From Lachnospiraceae bacterium (GTDB lineage: Bacteria > Bacillota > Clostridia > Lachnospirales > Lachnospiraceae), in contig JAKSRS010000002.1 of NCBI GenBank assembly GCA_024403515.1, positions 133,123 through 197,122 of the forward strand: 64,000 nt of DNA, read 5' to 3'. The translations under genes were made by a program, and so were the position numbers. Positions 34,097 to 42,348 of this stretch are shown one piece after another. Each line of letters starts with the position of its first letter. Within the stretch, counting starts at the first letter, position 1. Below the pieces are notes generated by a model. That model ran no database searches. It worked only from the letters and a program-made list of their open reading frames with translations, and was not told the origin of the DNA.

Positions 34097-36661
34097 ATGA
34101 AGAAGTATTTTAAAGTATTTTGGATTTCATTTATTGCTTTTGCAATCGGCATGATTGGCGCAATCATACCGACAAAAGGAATATGGGTATATTATGGAGA
34201 TTTTAATGTTCAGCAGATTCCCTTCTACATCCACCTGCATGATGCGATCAGAAGCGGAAATCTTCTTTATGACTGGTCGACTGATCTGGGCGGAAGCATT
34301 ATAGGCTGCTATTCCTTCTATATATTAGGAAGCCCTTTCTTTTGGCTTACAATTCCTTTCCCTTCAGCCTGGGTGGCATATCTTATTCCCTGGATTAACT
34401 GCATAAAGTATGCTGTGATGGCAACTTTGGCATTTGCATATGCAAGAAAGCACACCAAAAGCGACGAAGGTGCACTTATAGCAGCTATGCTTTACACATT
34501 TTCAGGCTACTCGGGAGCGGTTTTGGTCTTTAACCATTTCCACGACGCCTTTGCTTTCTTTCCGCTCTATTTACTGACCTTTGAAAATGCAATGGAGAAG
34601 AAGAAAAGACTTTCTTTTGCATTAATGACCTTACTGATGGCAGTGATAAACTACTATTTCTTCGTGGGTCAGGTGGTATTTTTAGTAATCGTATTTTTTG
34701 TTCGCTATTTTGACATAAAAGACATTAAAGAGTCGCTTGTAAAAATGGGACGAGCCTTCTGGTGCGGAGCCTGCGGAGTTTTGCTATCATGTATTTACGT
34801 GATTCCTGCAATTTACTATACAACCGGAAATCAGAGGCTTTCACAGGTACTTTCAGGAGAAAGCCTTCTTGTTTACGAAGAGCCGACAATGTGGCTTGCA
34901 ATTATAAAAAGCATAGTGATGCTTCCTGATATTTCGGGTCTAAATTCAATGTTTAACCAAGGCTACAGCCGTGTTTCGGCCGTGGCAGGATACCTTCCTT
35001 TGGTTTCAATTTCCTGCGTCCTTGCATTCTTTTTCATGAAGAAAGGGCAAAAGAAGGTCTACGAAAGGAACTTACTTATCGTATGCCTGGTTTTTGCGGC
35101 GATTCCATTTTTAAATTCACTGTTTTCAGCGCTTAACAGCGAATACTATGCAAGATGGTTTTATATGCCGGTGCTCATTATGGCTTTAGTTTCGGGAAAA
35201 GTTCTTGAAGATATGGACAAAGATACGTATCCGTTCTTTAAAAAGGGTGTAACCATTACGATTCTTATTTCCATAGTTTTTTGGTTTTTCGCCCTGCTTC
35301 CTACAAAAAGAGACGATAAGTGGACAATCCTTGGTGTTGTAAGAAACGGTGATCTTCTTTTGACTGAGATCGTATTTACTGCAGCTATGGTGCTTGCACT
35401 TTTTATCATCACATTCGTTGTTATACCTGCGATGATGAGAAAACACTACTTTTTGCAGGGAAGACATCAGCAGATGTCGGAAGATGACGAGGAGTTTGTT
35501 GAGGAGCTTGTTGAAGAAATCGCTGATGAATATGGTATTGAGGATGATGACATAATTGATTCGTCAGTTATTACAGGTCCTTTCTATAATAGAAAGAAAT
35601 ATAAAAATTTCATCGTAACAGCTATAGTACTTGCAAGCTTTTTAACGTCTGCGACAATGCTTGTTTCGGGAAAACTTCTCGTTGAGACTGAAAGATGCAA
35701 CAGCTTTATAGATCAGGCAATTAAAAACGGTGACAGCATGGAACTTTCGGATGCGAGATTTTACCGAATCGAGACGGATGAAGATGTTTATAACTATCCG
35801 ATGATTTGGGGAAGACCGAGCATTACTTCCTTTATAAGTACAATTCCTTTTTCTACCATTGATTTTTATGCCGGAATCGGAGTCGGAAGAAAGGTTACTT
35901 CAAGAATTCATGAGTCGAGACTTGGAGCGAGAACACTTCTTTCAGGAAAGTATTATCTTATTGAAAATCCGGACCACATAGCTATTGAAACAATCGGACA
36001 CCTTGATGACCCTGAAAGTTTAAAGGGTTACGAATATGTGGATACCCAAAACGGGTTCAGTGTTTATAAGAACAAAAACTTTGTACCCATGGGATTTTCT
36101 TTTGACTACTATATAACTGAACATGACTACGAAAATAACGAGGCTGCATCAGGAACTATGGACAAGATGCTTTTAAAGGCACTTATTCTTGATGAAGAAA
36201 CTGCTGAAAAGTACAGCGAATACCTGGAAAGAATCCCGGCTGACGACATTCCACCGCTTTCAAACGCCGATGTTGAGTACCTTACAAGAGACTTAAGGGC
36301 TACGACCTGTAACAGTTTCAAGGCAACAACCAAGGGCTTTACCGCCAAAGTCGATATGGCACGAGACAACCTTCTTTTCTTTTCGGTGCCCTACGAAAAG
36401 GGCTTTACGGCCTATGTTGACGGCAAGAAAACTGACATCGTAAAGGTTGACTACGGCTTTATGGCAGTTTTGGTTCCGTGGGGAGAGCATACGATTGAAT
36501 TTAAGTACCTTCCCAGCAACTGGCAGGCAGGGCTTGGCGCCTTTGCCGCGGGAGTCCTTCTTTTGACATCTCTTCTTATTATTTATAGGAAAGAAAACCC
36601 GGTTGAATACGAGGATGATGAAGAAGACGAAGACTATGATGAGGCAAAAGAAAGCGAATAA
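34097..36661 (+). CDS. YfhO-family membrane glycosyltransferase-like protein
   Basis: An 854-residue membrane protein of PF09586. N-terminal helix, then IWVYYGDFNVQQIPFYIHLHDAIRSGN with the conserved Asp, about 12-13 helices, a soluble C-terminal domain and a final helix (GLGAFAAGVLLLTSLLIIY). Two acidic stretches stand out: a loop at about 456-490 and the last 20 residues. In Bacillus, YfhO completes lipoteichoic-acid glycosylation with a cytoplasmic partner; the same chemistry on a surface polymer is likely here. GGAGGATGGAG precedes the ATG. Confidence 0.85.
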   Translation: MKKYFKVFWISFIAFAIGMIGAIIPTKGIWVYYGDFNVQQIPFYIHLHDAIRSGNLLYDWSTDLGGSIIGCYSFYILGSPFFWLTIPFPSAWVAYLIPWINCIKYAVMATLAFAYARKHTKSDEGALIAAMLYTFSGYSGAVLVFNHFHDAFAFFPLYLLTFENAMEKKKRLSFALMTLLMAVINYYFFVGQVVFLVIVFFVRYFDIKDIKESLVKMGRAFWCGACGVLLSCIYVIPAIYYTTGNQRLSQVLSGESLLVYEEPTMWLAIIKSIVMLPDISGLNSMFNQGYSRVSAVAGYLPLVSISCVLAFFFMKKGQKKVYERNLLIVCLVFAAIPFLNSLFSALNSEYYARWFYMPVLIMALVSGKVLEDMDKDTYPFFKKGVTITILISIVFWFFALLPTKRDDKWTILGVVRNGDLLLTEIVFTAAMVLALFIITFVVIPAMMRKHYFLQGRHQQMSEDDEEFVEELVEEIADEYGIEDDDIIDSSVITGPFYNRKKYKNFIVTAIVLASFLTSATMLVSGKLLVETERCNSFIDQAIKNGDSMELSDARFYRIETDEDVYNYPMIWGRPSITSFISTIPFSTIDFYAGIGVGRKVTSRIHESRLGARTLLSGKYYLIENPDHIAIETIGHLDDPESLKGYEYVDTQNGFSVYKNKNFVPMGFSFDYYITEHDYENNEAASGTMDKMLLKALILDEETAEKYSEYLERIPADDIPPLSNADVEYLTRDLRATTCNSFKATTKGFTAKVDMARDNLLFFSVPYEKGFTAYVDGKKTDIVKVDYGFMAVLVPWGEHTIEFKYLPSNWQAGLGAFAAGVLLLTSLLIIYRKENPVEYEDDEEDEDYDEAKESE

Positions 36662-36694
36662 TCAGAAAATAGAGTAAAAGGTTATTATTTTGAG

Positions 36695-36739
36695 TACCAA
36701 AACCTTCTTTTTAATTGTAATTAAAAGAAGTATTTGGTA
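36695..36739. repeat. 45-nt imperfect palindrome overlapping a promoter
   Basis: TACCAAA at the left end matches TTTGGTA at the right, and an inner arm CTTCTTTTTAATT matches AATTAAAAGAAG. It begins about 34 bases after the YfhO-like stop, so it could end that transcript, and it covers the -35 and spacer of the next promoter. Confidence 0.55.
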
Positions 36740-36743
36740 AAAT
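36715..36743 (+). promoter_or_regulatory. Promoter of the DHH phosphoesterase gene
   Basis: TTGTAA at 36715-36720, 17 bases, TAAAAT at 36738-36743, with TG one base upstream of the -10. It lies within the palindrome at 36695-36739. Confidence 0.65.
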
Positions 36744-36778
36744 AATTTTTGGATTTTACTTAATGGAGGTTTGTATAT

Positions 36779-37705
36779 ATGGCAATGCGTTTGGTTACAC
36801 GTTCAGACTTTGACGGATTGGCGTGTGGGGCACTTCTTCTTGAAGCTGGGGTTATCGATCACTGGCAGTTTGCGCATCCCAAGGATTTACAGGACGGACT
36901 TGTAGAGATTAATGAAAATGACTGTCTTGCGAATGTACCTTTTGTACCCGGATGTGGTTTGTGGTTTGATCATCACTCAAGCGAGATGGAAAGATTAGAA
37001 CTTGAAGGAAAATACAAGGGGGAAAGTCGTATTACTCCTTCATGTGCCAGAATTATTTATGAATATTATGGCGGTAAAGAAAAGTTTCCTAATTTTGACG
37101 AAATGATGGAAGCTGTTGATAAGGTAGATTCAGGAAACCTTACATATGATGAGATTATGAATCCTACAGGATGGATTTTAGTTGGATTTTTAATGGATCC
37201 CCGTACAGGACTTGGAAGATGGAGACAGTTTTCAGTTTCTAACTACCAGCTCATGGAAAAACTCATGGTAGCATGCCGTGATAAGACAACAGAAGAAATC
37301 CTTAATATGCCTGACGTTGTAGAAAGAATCGAAGTATACAATGAGCAGACAGCTAAGTTCAAGGAAATGGTAAAGGCACACACAAGAGTTGAAGGGAATG
37401 TAATCATTTCAGACTTAAGAGGTGTAGATCCTATTTACACAGGAAACCGCTTCCTTATATATAGTATGTATCCTGAGCAGAACATTTCTGCATGGATTGT
37501 TAGCGGCCGCGGCGGTAAGGGTTGCTCAGCAGCAGTAGGTTACAGCATCCTTAATAAAACAAGTGATGTAAACGTAGGAAGCTTAATGCTTAAGTACAAC
37601 GGTGGTGGCCACAAGAAAGTTGGTACCTGCCAGTTTACAGATGAGAACATGGAAACAGAACTTCCTAAGATGTTAGAAGAGCTTTGCGCACAGGCTAACA
37701 AATAA
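36779..37705 (+). CDS. DHH-family phosphoesterase
   Basis: A 308-residue protein with the four motifs of the DHH family: RSDFDG at 8-13, a central acidic helix, WFDHHSS with Asp64-His65-His66, and GGGHKK near residue 280 in the DHHA1-like domain. It is likely a manganese enzyme acting on short oligonucleotides, polyphosphate or a dinucleotide; no membrane or PAS segment is present, so it is not GdpP. TGGAGG precedes the ATG. It has its own promoter and a large terminator. Confidence 0.85.
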   Translation: MAMRLVTRSDFDGLACGALLLEAGVIDHWQFAHPKDLQDGLVEINENDCLANVPFVPGCGLWFDHHSSEMERLELEGKYKGESRITPSCARIIYEYYGGKEKFPNFDEMMEAVDKVDSGNLTYDEIMNPTGWILVGFLMDPRTGLGRWRQFSVSNYQLMEKLMVACRDKTTEEILNMPDVVERIEVYNEQTAKFKEMVKAHTRVEGNVIISDLRGVDPIYTGNRFLIYSMYPEQNISAWIVSGRGGKGCSAAVGYSILNKTSDVNVGSLMLKYNGGGHKKVGTCQFTDENMETELPKMLEELCAQANK

Positions 37706-37718
37706 AAACAAATTGTAA

Positions 37719-37807
37719 AAGACTATAAACTTCAACAAATAATATGTTGACTCCGATGCCTCAATATGTTATATTCTGTCTTGGAGACGTTTATAGTCTT
37801 TTTTTTG
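37719..37807 (+). terminator. Branched terminator with an embedded promoter
   Basis: A perfect 12-base stem (37719-37730 with 37789-37800) encloses a 58-nt loop that holds two further helices, TCAACA/TGTTGA (37732-37737 with 37745-37750) and CTCC/GGAG (37751-37754 with 37783-37786), and is followed by eight T. It fits a three-way junction. A promoter for the next operon lies inside the loop. Confidence 0.6.
37747..37775 (+). promoter_or_regulatory. Promoter of the rpmG-secE-nusG transcript
   Basis: TTGACT at 37747-37752, 17 bases, TATATT at 37770-37775. Start of transcription would be near 37782, giving a leader of about 360 nt before rpmG. Confidence 0.65.
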
Positions 37808-37816
37808 TGTGAAAAA

Positions 37817-37944
37817 TTATCAAGCACCCAGGCACTTTTCGAAGTGCTTGCACTTCAGAAAGAGCCTGGGTATTTGATAATAAACAGACATCGCAAGATG
37901 CTTATTCACACAAAAAGAGTGAACAAGCATCTTACGATGTCTGT
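37817..37944 (+). ncRNA. Structured leader RNA with two large hairpins
   Basis: Hairpin one: TTATCAA/TTGATAA plus ACCCAGGC/GCCTGGGT (37817-37880) with a 2x2 internal loop. Its inside has GCACTT, AAGTGC and GCACTT in a row (37832-37855), so the middle element can pair with either neighbour. Hairpin two: 37884-37944, 24 base pairs with two mismatches (ACAGACATCG, AAGATGCTT and TTCAC arms) and a loop of about nine. No known riboswitch is recognised. It lies at the start of the long leader of rpmG-secE-nusG. Confidence 0.55.
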
Positions 37945-37945
37945 T

Positions 37946-38097
37946 CGCTCGAAGAGCGAATTTTCACACAAAGGTGAAAAAGCTCGAAGAGCGGTTTTTC
38001 ACACAAAATGAGGTGGAAAGAGCTCGAAGAGCGATTTTTCACACAGAATGGAGTGGAAAGAGCTCGAAGAGCGGTTTTTCACACTAGGGTGGGAAAA
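37946..38097 (+). repeat. Four tandem 35-40 bp repeats in the rpmG leader
   Basis: Each unit starts with GCTCGAAGAGCG and runs through TTTTTCACAC to GTGGAAAGA. Units start at 37947, 37982, 38022 and 38062; the last three are spaced exactly 40. Each holds a GCTC/GAGC mini-hairpin followed by T-run and a second TTTTCAC/GTGGAAA hairpin. Changes between units keep these pairings. It is not coding and has no CRISPR-like spacers. Confidence 0.8.
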
Positions 38098-38141
38098 ATC
38101 GGTGGAAGAATGATTTAGATTACAAACGCGGAGGACGAAAA

Positions 38142-38291
38142 ATGCGTACAAAGATTACATTAGCATGTACAGAATGCAAGCAGAGAAATTACAACACAAC
38201 AAAGGATAAGAAGACACATCCCGATCGTATGGAAACAAAGAAGTACTGCAGATTCTGCAAGCGCCATACATTACATAAGGAAACCAAATAA
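38142..38291 (+). CDS. rpmG: 50S ribosomal protein L33
   Basis: A 49-residue protein starting [17 protein letters not shown], with zinc-ligand pairs CTEC (9-12) and CRFC (36-39), the zinc-binding form of L33. GGAGGACG precedes the ATG. It is the first gene of the rpmG-secE-nusG group, the usual Firmicute order. Confidence 0.95.
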   Translation: MRTKITLACTECKQRNYNTTKDKKTHPDRMETKKYCRFCKRHTLHKETK

Positions 38292-38314
38292 TCTCAGAGA
38301 AAAAGGAGCTTATC

Positions 38315-38527
38315 ATGGCGAATTCTGAAAATAAGAAGGATAATAAACCCGGATTTTTTAAGACAGTAAAAGCTGAATGGAAGAAAATCATTTGGCCCAG
38401 CAGAGAATCTGTTCTTAAACAGTCTGTTGCAGTTACTGCTGTGGCTGTTGTTGTAGGTATCTTGATTACCATATTTGATTTCTTTATTCAGTATGGCATT
38501 AACTTTATTACTGGCATCAACTTATAA
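38315..38527 (+). CDS. secE: Preprotein translocase subunit SecE
   Basis: A 70-residue single-helix protein: FFKTVKAEWKKIIWPSRESVLKQS is the amphipathic SecE segment, followed by one membrane helix. It lies between rpmG and nusG, with AAAGGAG before the ATG. Confidence 0.95.
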   Translation: MANSENKKDNKPGFFKTVKAEWKKIIWPSRESVLKQSVAVTAVAVVVGILITIFDFFIQYGINFITGINL

Positions 38528-38543
38528 TAGCGAGGGTAGTATA

Positions 38544-39065
38544 ATGGCAGAAGCACAATGGTATGTAGCACATACCTACTCCGGTTATGAAAACAAGGTA
38601 AAAGCAAATATCGAAAAGACAGTTGCTAACCGTAACCTTGAAGAAGAAATTATTGAAGTCAGAGTTCCCCTTCAGGATGTTGTTGAAATGAAGGATGGAG
38701 TTAGAAAGACTTCACAGAAGAAAATGTTCCCCGGATACGTTCTTGTTAATATGGTTATGAACGATGACACATGGTACGTTGTACGTAATACACGTGGCGT
38801 AACAGGATTCGTTGGACCCGGAAGCAAGCCCGTACCGCTTTCAGAAAATGAAATGAAAGCATTGGGAATCAGCATGGGACCTACTATTTCAGTAGATTTC
38901 AAAGAAGGCGACACAGTTGCAGTTGTTGCAGGTGTTTGGAAGGATACAGTTGGTACAATCAGCCGTATGGACTTTGGCAAGCAGACAGCAACAATCAGCG
39001 TAGAGCTTTTTGGACGCGAAACACCTGTAGAAATCAACTTTGCAGAGTTGCGTTCAGTTAATTAA
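38544..39065 (+). CDS. nusG: Transcription factor NusG
   Basis: A 173-residue NusG starting MAEAQWYVAHTYSGYENKVKANIEK at ATG 38544 behind GAGGG. NGN domain first, then the KOW segment EGDTVAVVAGVWKDTVGTI. It modulates RNA polymerase pausing and termination. Confidence 0.96.
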   Translation: MAEAQWYVAHTYSGYENKVKANIEKTVANRNLEEEIIEVRVPLQDVVEMKDGVRKTSQKKMFPGYVLVNMVMNDDTWYVVRNTRGVTGFVGPGSKPVPLSENEMKALGISMGPTISVDFKEGDTVAVVAGVWKDTVGTISRMDFGKQTATISVELFGRETPVEINFAELRSVN

Positions 39066-39106
39066 TGTTATTTATGGGCTTTGCCCTTAAATATAGTTCC
39101 ATTTAA

Positions 39107-39153
39107 GTGGGAGTGCCGCGGATATTCATCCGATTAAGAGCACGCCTTACCAC
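39107..39153 (+). promoter_or_regulatory. Candidate L1-binding leader before rplK
   Basis: GTGGGAG at 39107 and ACCACA ending at 39154 close a stem in the nusG-rplK gap. The same GTGGGAG...ACCACA pair recurs before rplA. L1 represses rplKA by binding an mRNA mimic of its rRNA site; this is the likely role. Confidence 0.45.
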
Positions 39154-39175
39154 ATTTTTATTAGGAGGTGCCACA

Positions 39176-39601
39176 ATGGCAAAAAAAGTAGAAGGATATA
39201 TTAAGTTACAGATTCCTGCCGGAAAAGCTACACCAGCTCCCCCTGTAGGACCTGCTTTAGGACAGCACGGTGTTAACATCGTAGAATTCACAAAGCAGTT
39301 TAACGCAAAGACAGCTGATATGGGTGATACAATCGTTCCTGTTGTTATCACAGTTTACTCAGATAGAAGCTTTAGCTTCATTACAAAGACTCCCCCTGCA
39401 GCAGTTCTTTTAAAGAAGGCATGCAACATTAAGTCAGGTTCAGGTGTTCCTAACAAGACTAAAGTAGCTTCAATCTCTAAGGCAAAGATTCAGGAAATCG
39501 CTGAAATGAAGATGAAGGACTTAAACGCAGCTTCAATCGAAGCAGCTATGAGCATGATCACTGGTACTGCTAAGAGTATGGGTATCACAGTAGAAGACTA
39601 A
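39176..39601 (+). CDS. rplK: 50S ribosomal protein L11
   Basis: A 141-residue L11 beginning [35 protein letters not shown] at ATG 39176 behind TAGGAGGTG. It has full normal length and binds the GTPase centre of 23S rRNA. Confidence 0.97.
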   Translation: MAKKVEGYIKLQIPAGKATPAPPVGPALGQHGVNIVEFTKQFNAKTADMGDTIVPVVITVYSDRSFSFITKTPPAAVLLKKACNIKSGSGVPNKTKVASISKAKIQEIAEMKMKDLNAASIEAAMSMITGTAKSMGITVED

Positions 39602-39612
39602 TAACGTGAAAC

Positions 39613-39669
39613 GGTGGGAGACAGGAGAACTGTCGTTGGCGAAATGCCACGCTATATGCGTTGACCACA
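39613..39669 (+). promoter_or_regulatory. Candidate L1-binding site between rplK and rplA
   Basis: GTGG at 39614-39617 pairs with CCAC at 39665-39668; inside are GACA/TGTC and TGGC/GCCA hairpins. It repeats the layout at 39107 and lies just before the rplA ribosome site. Confidence 0.45.
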
Positions 39670-39685
39670 TTAGGAGGATTTAATA

Positions 39686-40375
39686 ATGAAACACGGAAAG
39701 AAATATGAAGAAGCTTTAAAGCTTGTTGATCGTCAGACATATTACGAAGCTGCTGAAGCTATTTCTTTAGCTAAGAAGACAGCAACAGCTAAGTTTGATG
39801 AAACAGTTGAATTACACATTAAGACCGGTTGTGATGGACGTCACGCTGAACAGCAGATCAGAGGCGCTGTAGTTCTTCCTAACGGTACAGGTAAGACTGT
39901 TAAAGTTCTTGTATTCGCTAAGGGACCTAAGCTTGATGAAGCTCAGGCAGCAGGCGCTGACTATGTTGGCGGTGAAGAACTTATTCCCAAGATTCAGAAC
40001 GACGGTTGGTTAGATTTCGACGTTGTAGTAGCTACACCTGATATGATGGGTGTTGTTGGTCGTCTTGGTAAGGTTCTCGGACCTAAGGGATTAATGCCCA
40101 ACCCTAAGGCTGGTACAGTAACAATGGATGTTACAAAGGCTATTAACGACATCAAAGCCGGTAAGATTGAATACCGTCTTGATAAGTCAAACATCATCCA
40201 CGTTCCCGTAGGTAAGGCTTCATTCACAGAAGAAGCTCTTCTTGAGAACTTCAACGCTCTTATGGATGCTGTTGTTAAGGCTAAGCCTTCAGCATTAAAG
40301 GGTCAGTACATTAAGTCTATGACAATGACAACAACTATGGGACCTGGCGTTCGTATGAACGTTGCTAAGTACTAA
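39686..40375 (+). CDS. rplA: 50S ribosomal protein L1
   Basis: A 229-residue L1 with [17 protein letters not shown], the [22 protein letters not shown] segment and [13 protein letters not shown] at the C-terminus. AGGAGG precedes the ATG. It probably controls its own operon through the sites at 39107 and 39613. Confidence 0.97.
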   Translation: MKHGKKYEEALKLVDRQTYYEAAEAISLAKKTATAKFDETVELHIKTGCDGRHAEQQIRGAVVLPNGTGKTVKVLVFAKGPKLDEAQAAGADYVGGEELIPKIQNDGWLDFDVVVATPDMMGVVGRLGKVLGPKGLMPNPKAGTVTMDVTKAINDIKAGKIEYRLDKSNIIHVPVGKASFTEEALLENFNALMDAVVKAKPSALKGQYIKSMTMTTTMGPGVRMNVAKY

Positions 40376-40400
40376 TTAGTTGGAAAAACATTATTGGTAG

Positions 40401-40429
40401 TTGACACATTTAGCAAAGTGTGTTATTTT
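40401..40429 (+). promoter_or_regulatory. Promoter of rplJ-rplL
   Basis: TTGACA at 40401-40406, 17 bases, TATTTT at 40424-40429 with TG one base upstream. It starts just 26 bases after rplA. Confidence 0.75.
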
Positions 40430-40435
40430 ACAAAA

Positions 40436-40543
40436 GCCGAAGACAGTAGGTGTCGTTATACGACGTAAGCATTGCGCCTACCGAGGAATAAGTAAGTATT
40501 GATAAATTACTTCCCTCTGTCTTCAGGACAGAGGGATTTTTTT
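40436..40543 (+). ncRNA. L10 leader RNA with terminal hairpin
   Basis: The region GCCGAAGACAGTAGGTG ... GCGCCTACCGAGG is the known L10(L12)4-binding leader. It ends in stem CCCTCTGTC/GACAGAGGG (40513-40521 with 40527-40535) and a run of T, so repression may include premature termination. Confidence 0.8.
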
Positions 40544-40584
40544 ATACTTCCTATTCGGCCTAATCAAATAAGGAGGTAACCAAA

Positions 40585-41172
40585 ATGGCTAGTGCAGCAA
40601 TTCAGTCAGCGAAGTCAGTTATTATTAACGAGATTTCAGAAGCTATCAAGGATGCTGGTTCTATCGTAGTTGTAGACTACAGAGGACTTACAGTTGAACA
40701 GGATACAATTCTTCGTAAAAGACTTCGTGAAGAAAACGTAAACTACAAAGTTTACAAGAACACTTTCATTACTAGCGCTATCAAAGGTACAGAATTCGAA
40801 CAGCTTGGTGTTTATCTTGAAGGACCTACAGCTATCGCAATCGCTAAAGACGATGCTACAGCTCCCGCAAGAATTCTTGCTAAGTTTGCTAAAGAAGCAT
40901 CTAAACTTGAAATCAAGGGCGGTGTTGTAGAAGGAAGCCTTTATGATGCAGCAGGTATTGCAAAGGTTGCAACAATCCCTTCAAGAGACGAACTCATCTC
41001 CAAGTTACTTGGAAGTTTACAGTCTCCTATCACCAATTTTGCTCGTTGCATGAATCAGCTTGCAGAAAAAGGTGGTGCTGGTGCAGTTGAAGCTCCCGTA
41101 GCTGAAGCTCCCGCAGCAGAAGCTCCTGTTGAAGAAGCTCCCGCAGCAGAAGAAGCACCCGCAGAAGCATAA
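40585..41172 (+). CDS. rplJ: 50S ribosomal protein L10
   Basis: A 195-residue L10 with IVVVDYRGLTVEQDTILRKRLRE and VYKNTF. It is about 25-30 residues longer than usual because of an Ala-Pro-Glu repeat tail (EAPVAEAPAAEAPVEEAPAAE type), beyond the helix that carries L7/L12 dimers. AAGGAGG precedes the ATG. Confidence 0.96.
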   Translation: MASAAIQSAKSVIINEISEAIKDAGSIVVVDYRGLTVEQDTILRKRLREENVNYKVYKNTFITSAIKGTEFEQLGVYLEGPTAIAIAKDDATAPARILAKFAKEASKLEIKGGVVEGSLYDAAGIAKVATIPSRDELISKLLGSLQSPITNFARCMNQLAEKGGAGAVEAPVAEAPAAEAPVEEAPAAEEAPAEA

Positions 41173-41227
41173 TTATTGTTTCAAATAACTAACAGAAATT
41201 TATTACATTTTCAGGAGGAAAATAAAA

Positions 41228-41599
41228 ATGGCTAAATTAACAGCTCAGGAACTCATTGATGCTATCAAAGAGTTAACAGTTTTAGAATTAAATGACTTAG
41301 TAAAAGCTTGCGAAGAAGAATTCGGCGTATCAGCAGCAGCTGGCGTTGTAGTTGCAGCAGCAGCTCCCGCAGAAGCAGCAGAAGAAAAGACAGAATTCGA
41401 CGTTGAACTTACAGAAGTAGGTGCTGAAAAGGTTAAGGTTATCAAGGTTGTTCGTGAAGTAACAGGTCTTGGACTTAAAGAAGCTAAGGATCTTGTAGAA
41501 GCAGCTCCCAAGGTAGTTAAGGAAGGCGCTAGCAAGGCAGACGCTGAAGCATTAAAGAAGTCACTTGAAGAAGTTGGCGCAAAGGTTACATTAAAGTAA
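41228..41599 (+). CDS. rplL: 50S ribosomal protein L7/L12
   Basis: A 123-residue L7/L12: N-terminal dimerisation part, Ala-rich hinge ([12 protein letters not shown]) and C-terminal factor-binding domain [31 protein letters not shown] precedes the ATG. Codon bias is strong. Confidence 0.97.
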   Translation: MAKLTAQELIDAIKELTVLELNDLVKACEEEFGVSAAAGVVVAAAAPAEAAEEKTEFDVELTEVGAEKVKVIKVVREVTGLGLKEAKDLVEAAPKVVKEGASKADAEALKKSLEEVGAKVTLK

Positions 41600-41621
41600 T
41601 TTTTACCAATAATGCATTATT

Positions 41622-41652
41622 AAACCCGGTTCTTATGAACCGGGTTTTTTTT
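41622..41652 (+). terminator. Terminator of rplJ-rplL
   Basis: AAACCCGGTTC, loop TTAT, GAACCGGGTTT and more T. A repeat element begins right after it. Confidence 0.95.
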
Positions 41653-42267
41653 GAACCTAGGGGACGGTGTTAGTGGCTCGTTTTCGTCACCCAAATGAAC
41701 CTAGGGGACGGGGTTAAGGGTTCATTTTTTTCGCTCTTTTTGACACGCGTTCTTTTGCATAAACTCTGGGTTTAAGGCACTTTTTGTTAGTTTTCATGAA
41801 AAAAGTTTGTTAAATATTTAGACAGAATTTATTTGTATTATTCAAAGCATGCATACTATACTTTTCTCAAGCAGAAATTCATCTATCATTTAGAAAAGCC
41901 GATAGAAGAAGCCATTGCATACTGTATAGCAAATGATATTTTGAAGGACTTTCTTATAAGGCGTCAAGATGAGGTATTAAAAGCTATGGTACTTGATATG
42001 ACATTTGAAGCAAGAGAACCATTAATAAAGAAAGAAGCATTTGAGGATGGCAGGTTGGCTGGCATCGAAGAAGGAATAAAAGAAGGAATAAAAGAAGGAA
42101 TAAAAGAAGGTATCATCGAAGCCTATAAGCATGATATGATATCTAAAGAAAATGCAATAGAGCTTCTTGATATAACGCAAAAAGACTTCGATGAACTGGT
42201 AGAGACGTACGCAGTATCAGAATAAGAACAGGATAAAAATATGAGCATATCATTCAGGCATTTAGCT
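41653..42267 (+). repeat. Deleted copy (A) of a repeat element
   Basis: GAACCTAGGGGACGG occurs at 41653 and again at 41697. From about 41691 to 42267 the DNA is nearly identical to copy B at 43235-44548, except that 737 bases are missing at the junction CATTTAG (41888-41894). The left part also holds a GAACC/GGTTC hairpin followed by T-run. This type of GGGGACGG motif is common in clostridial intergenic elements. Confidence 0.85.
41888..42225 (+). pseudogene. C-terminal remnant of Rpn-type nuclease/transposase
   Basis: The last 112 codons are the same as the end of the 43658 gene (HLEKPIEEAIAYCIANDILKDFL ... VETYAVSE). The N-terminal nuclease half is absent and the frame runs into non-coding repeat sequence upstream, so it is not functional. 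The EGIKEGIKEGI repeat is kept. Confidence 0.85.
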
Positions 42268-42348
42268 GAGTGATGTGCTCTTTTATTAGTAAAAATATCT
42301 TCAGTTCTTTCACTGATATTTCAGTGGTGAACATCTATAGAATATAAA

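Noticed and set aside
37766..38011. An 81-codon frame across the rpmG leader
   Set aside because: No ribosome site, and the frame runs through perfect hairpins and tandem repeats; RNA structure explains the sequence better.
37946..38097. Tandem repeats as a CRISPR array
   Set aside because: The units are contiguous with no variable spacers, and no cas genes are near.
41833..42225. An intact 130-residue gene
   Set aside because: Its first 18 codons are repeat sequence and the rest is only the tail of the Rpn gene, so it is a remnant.
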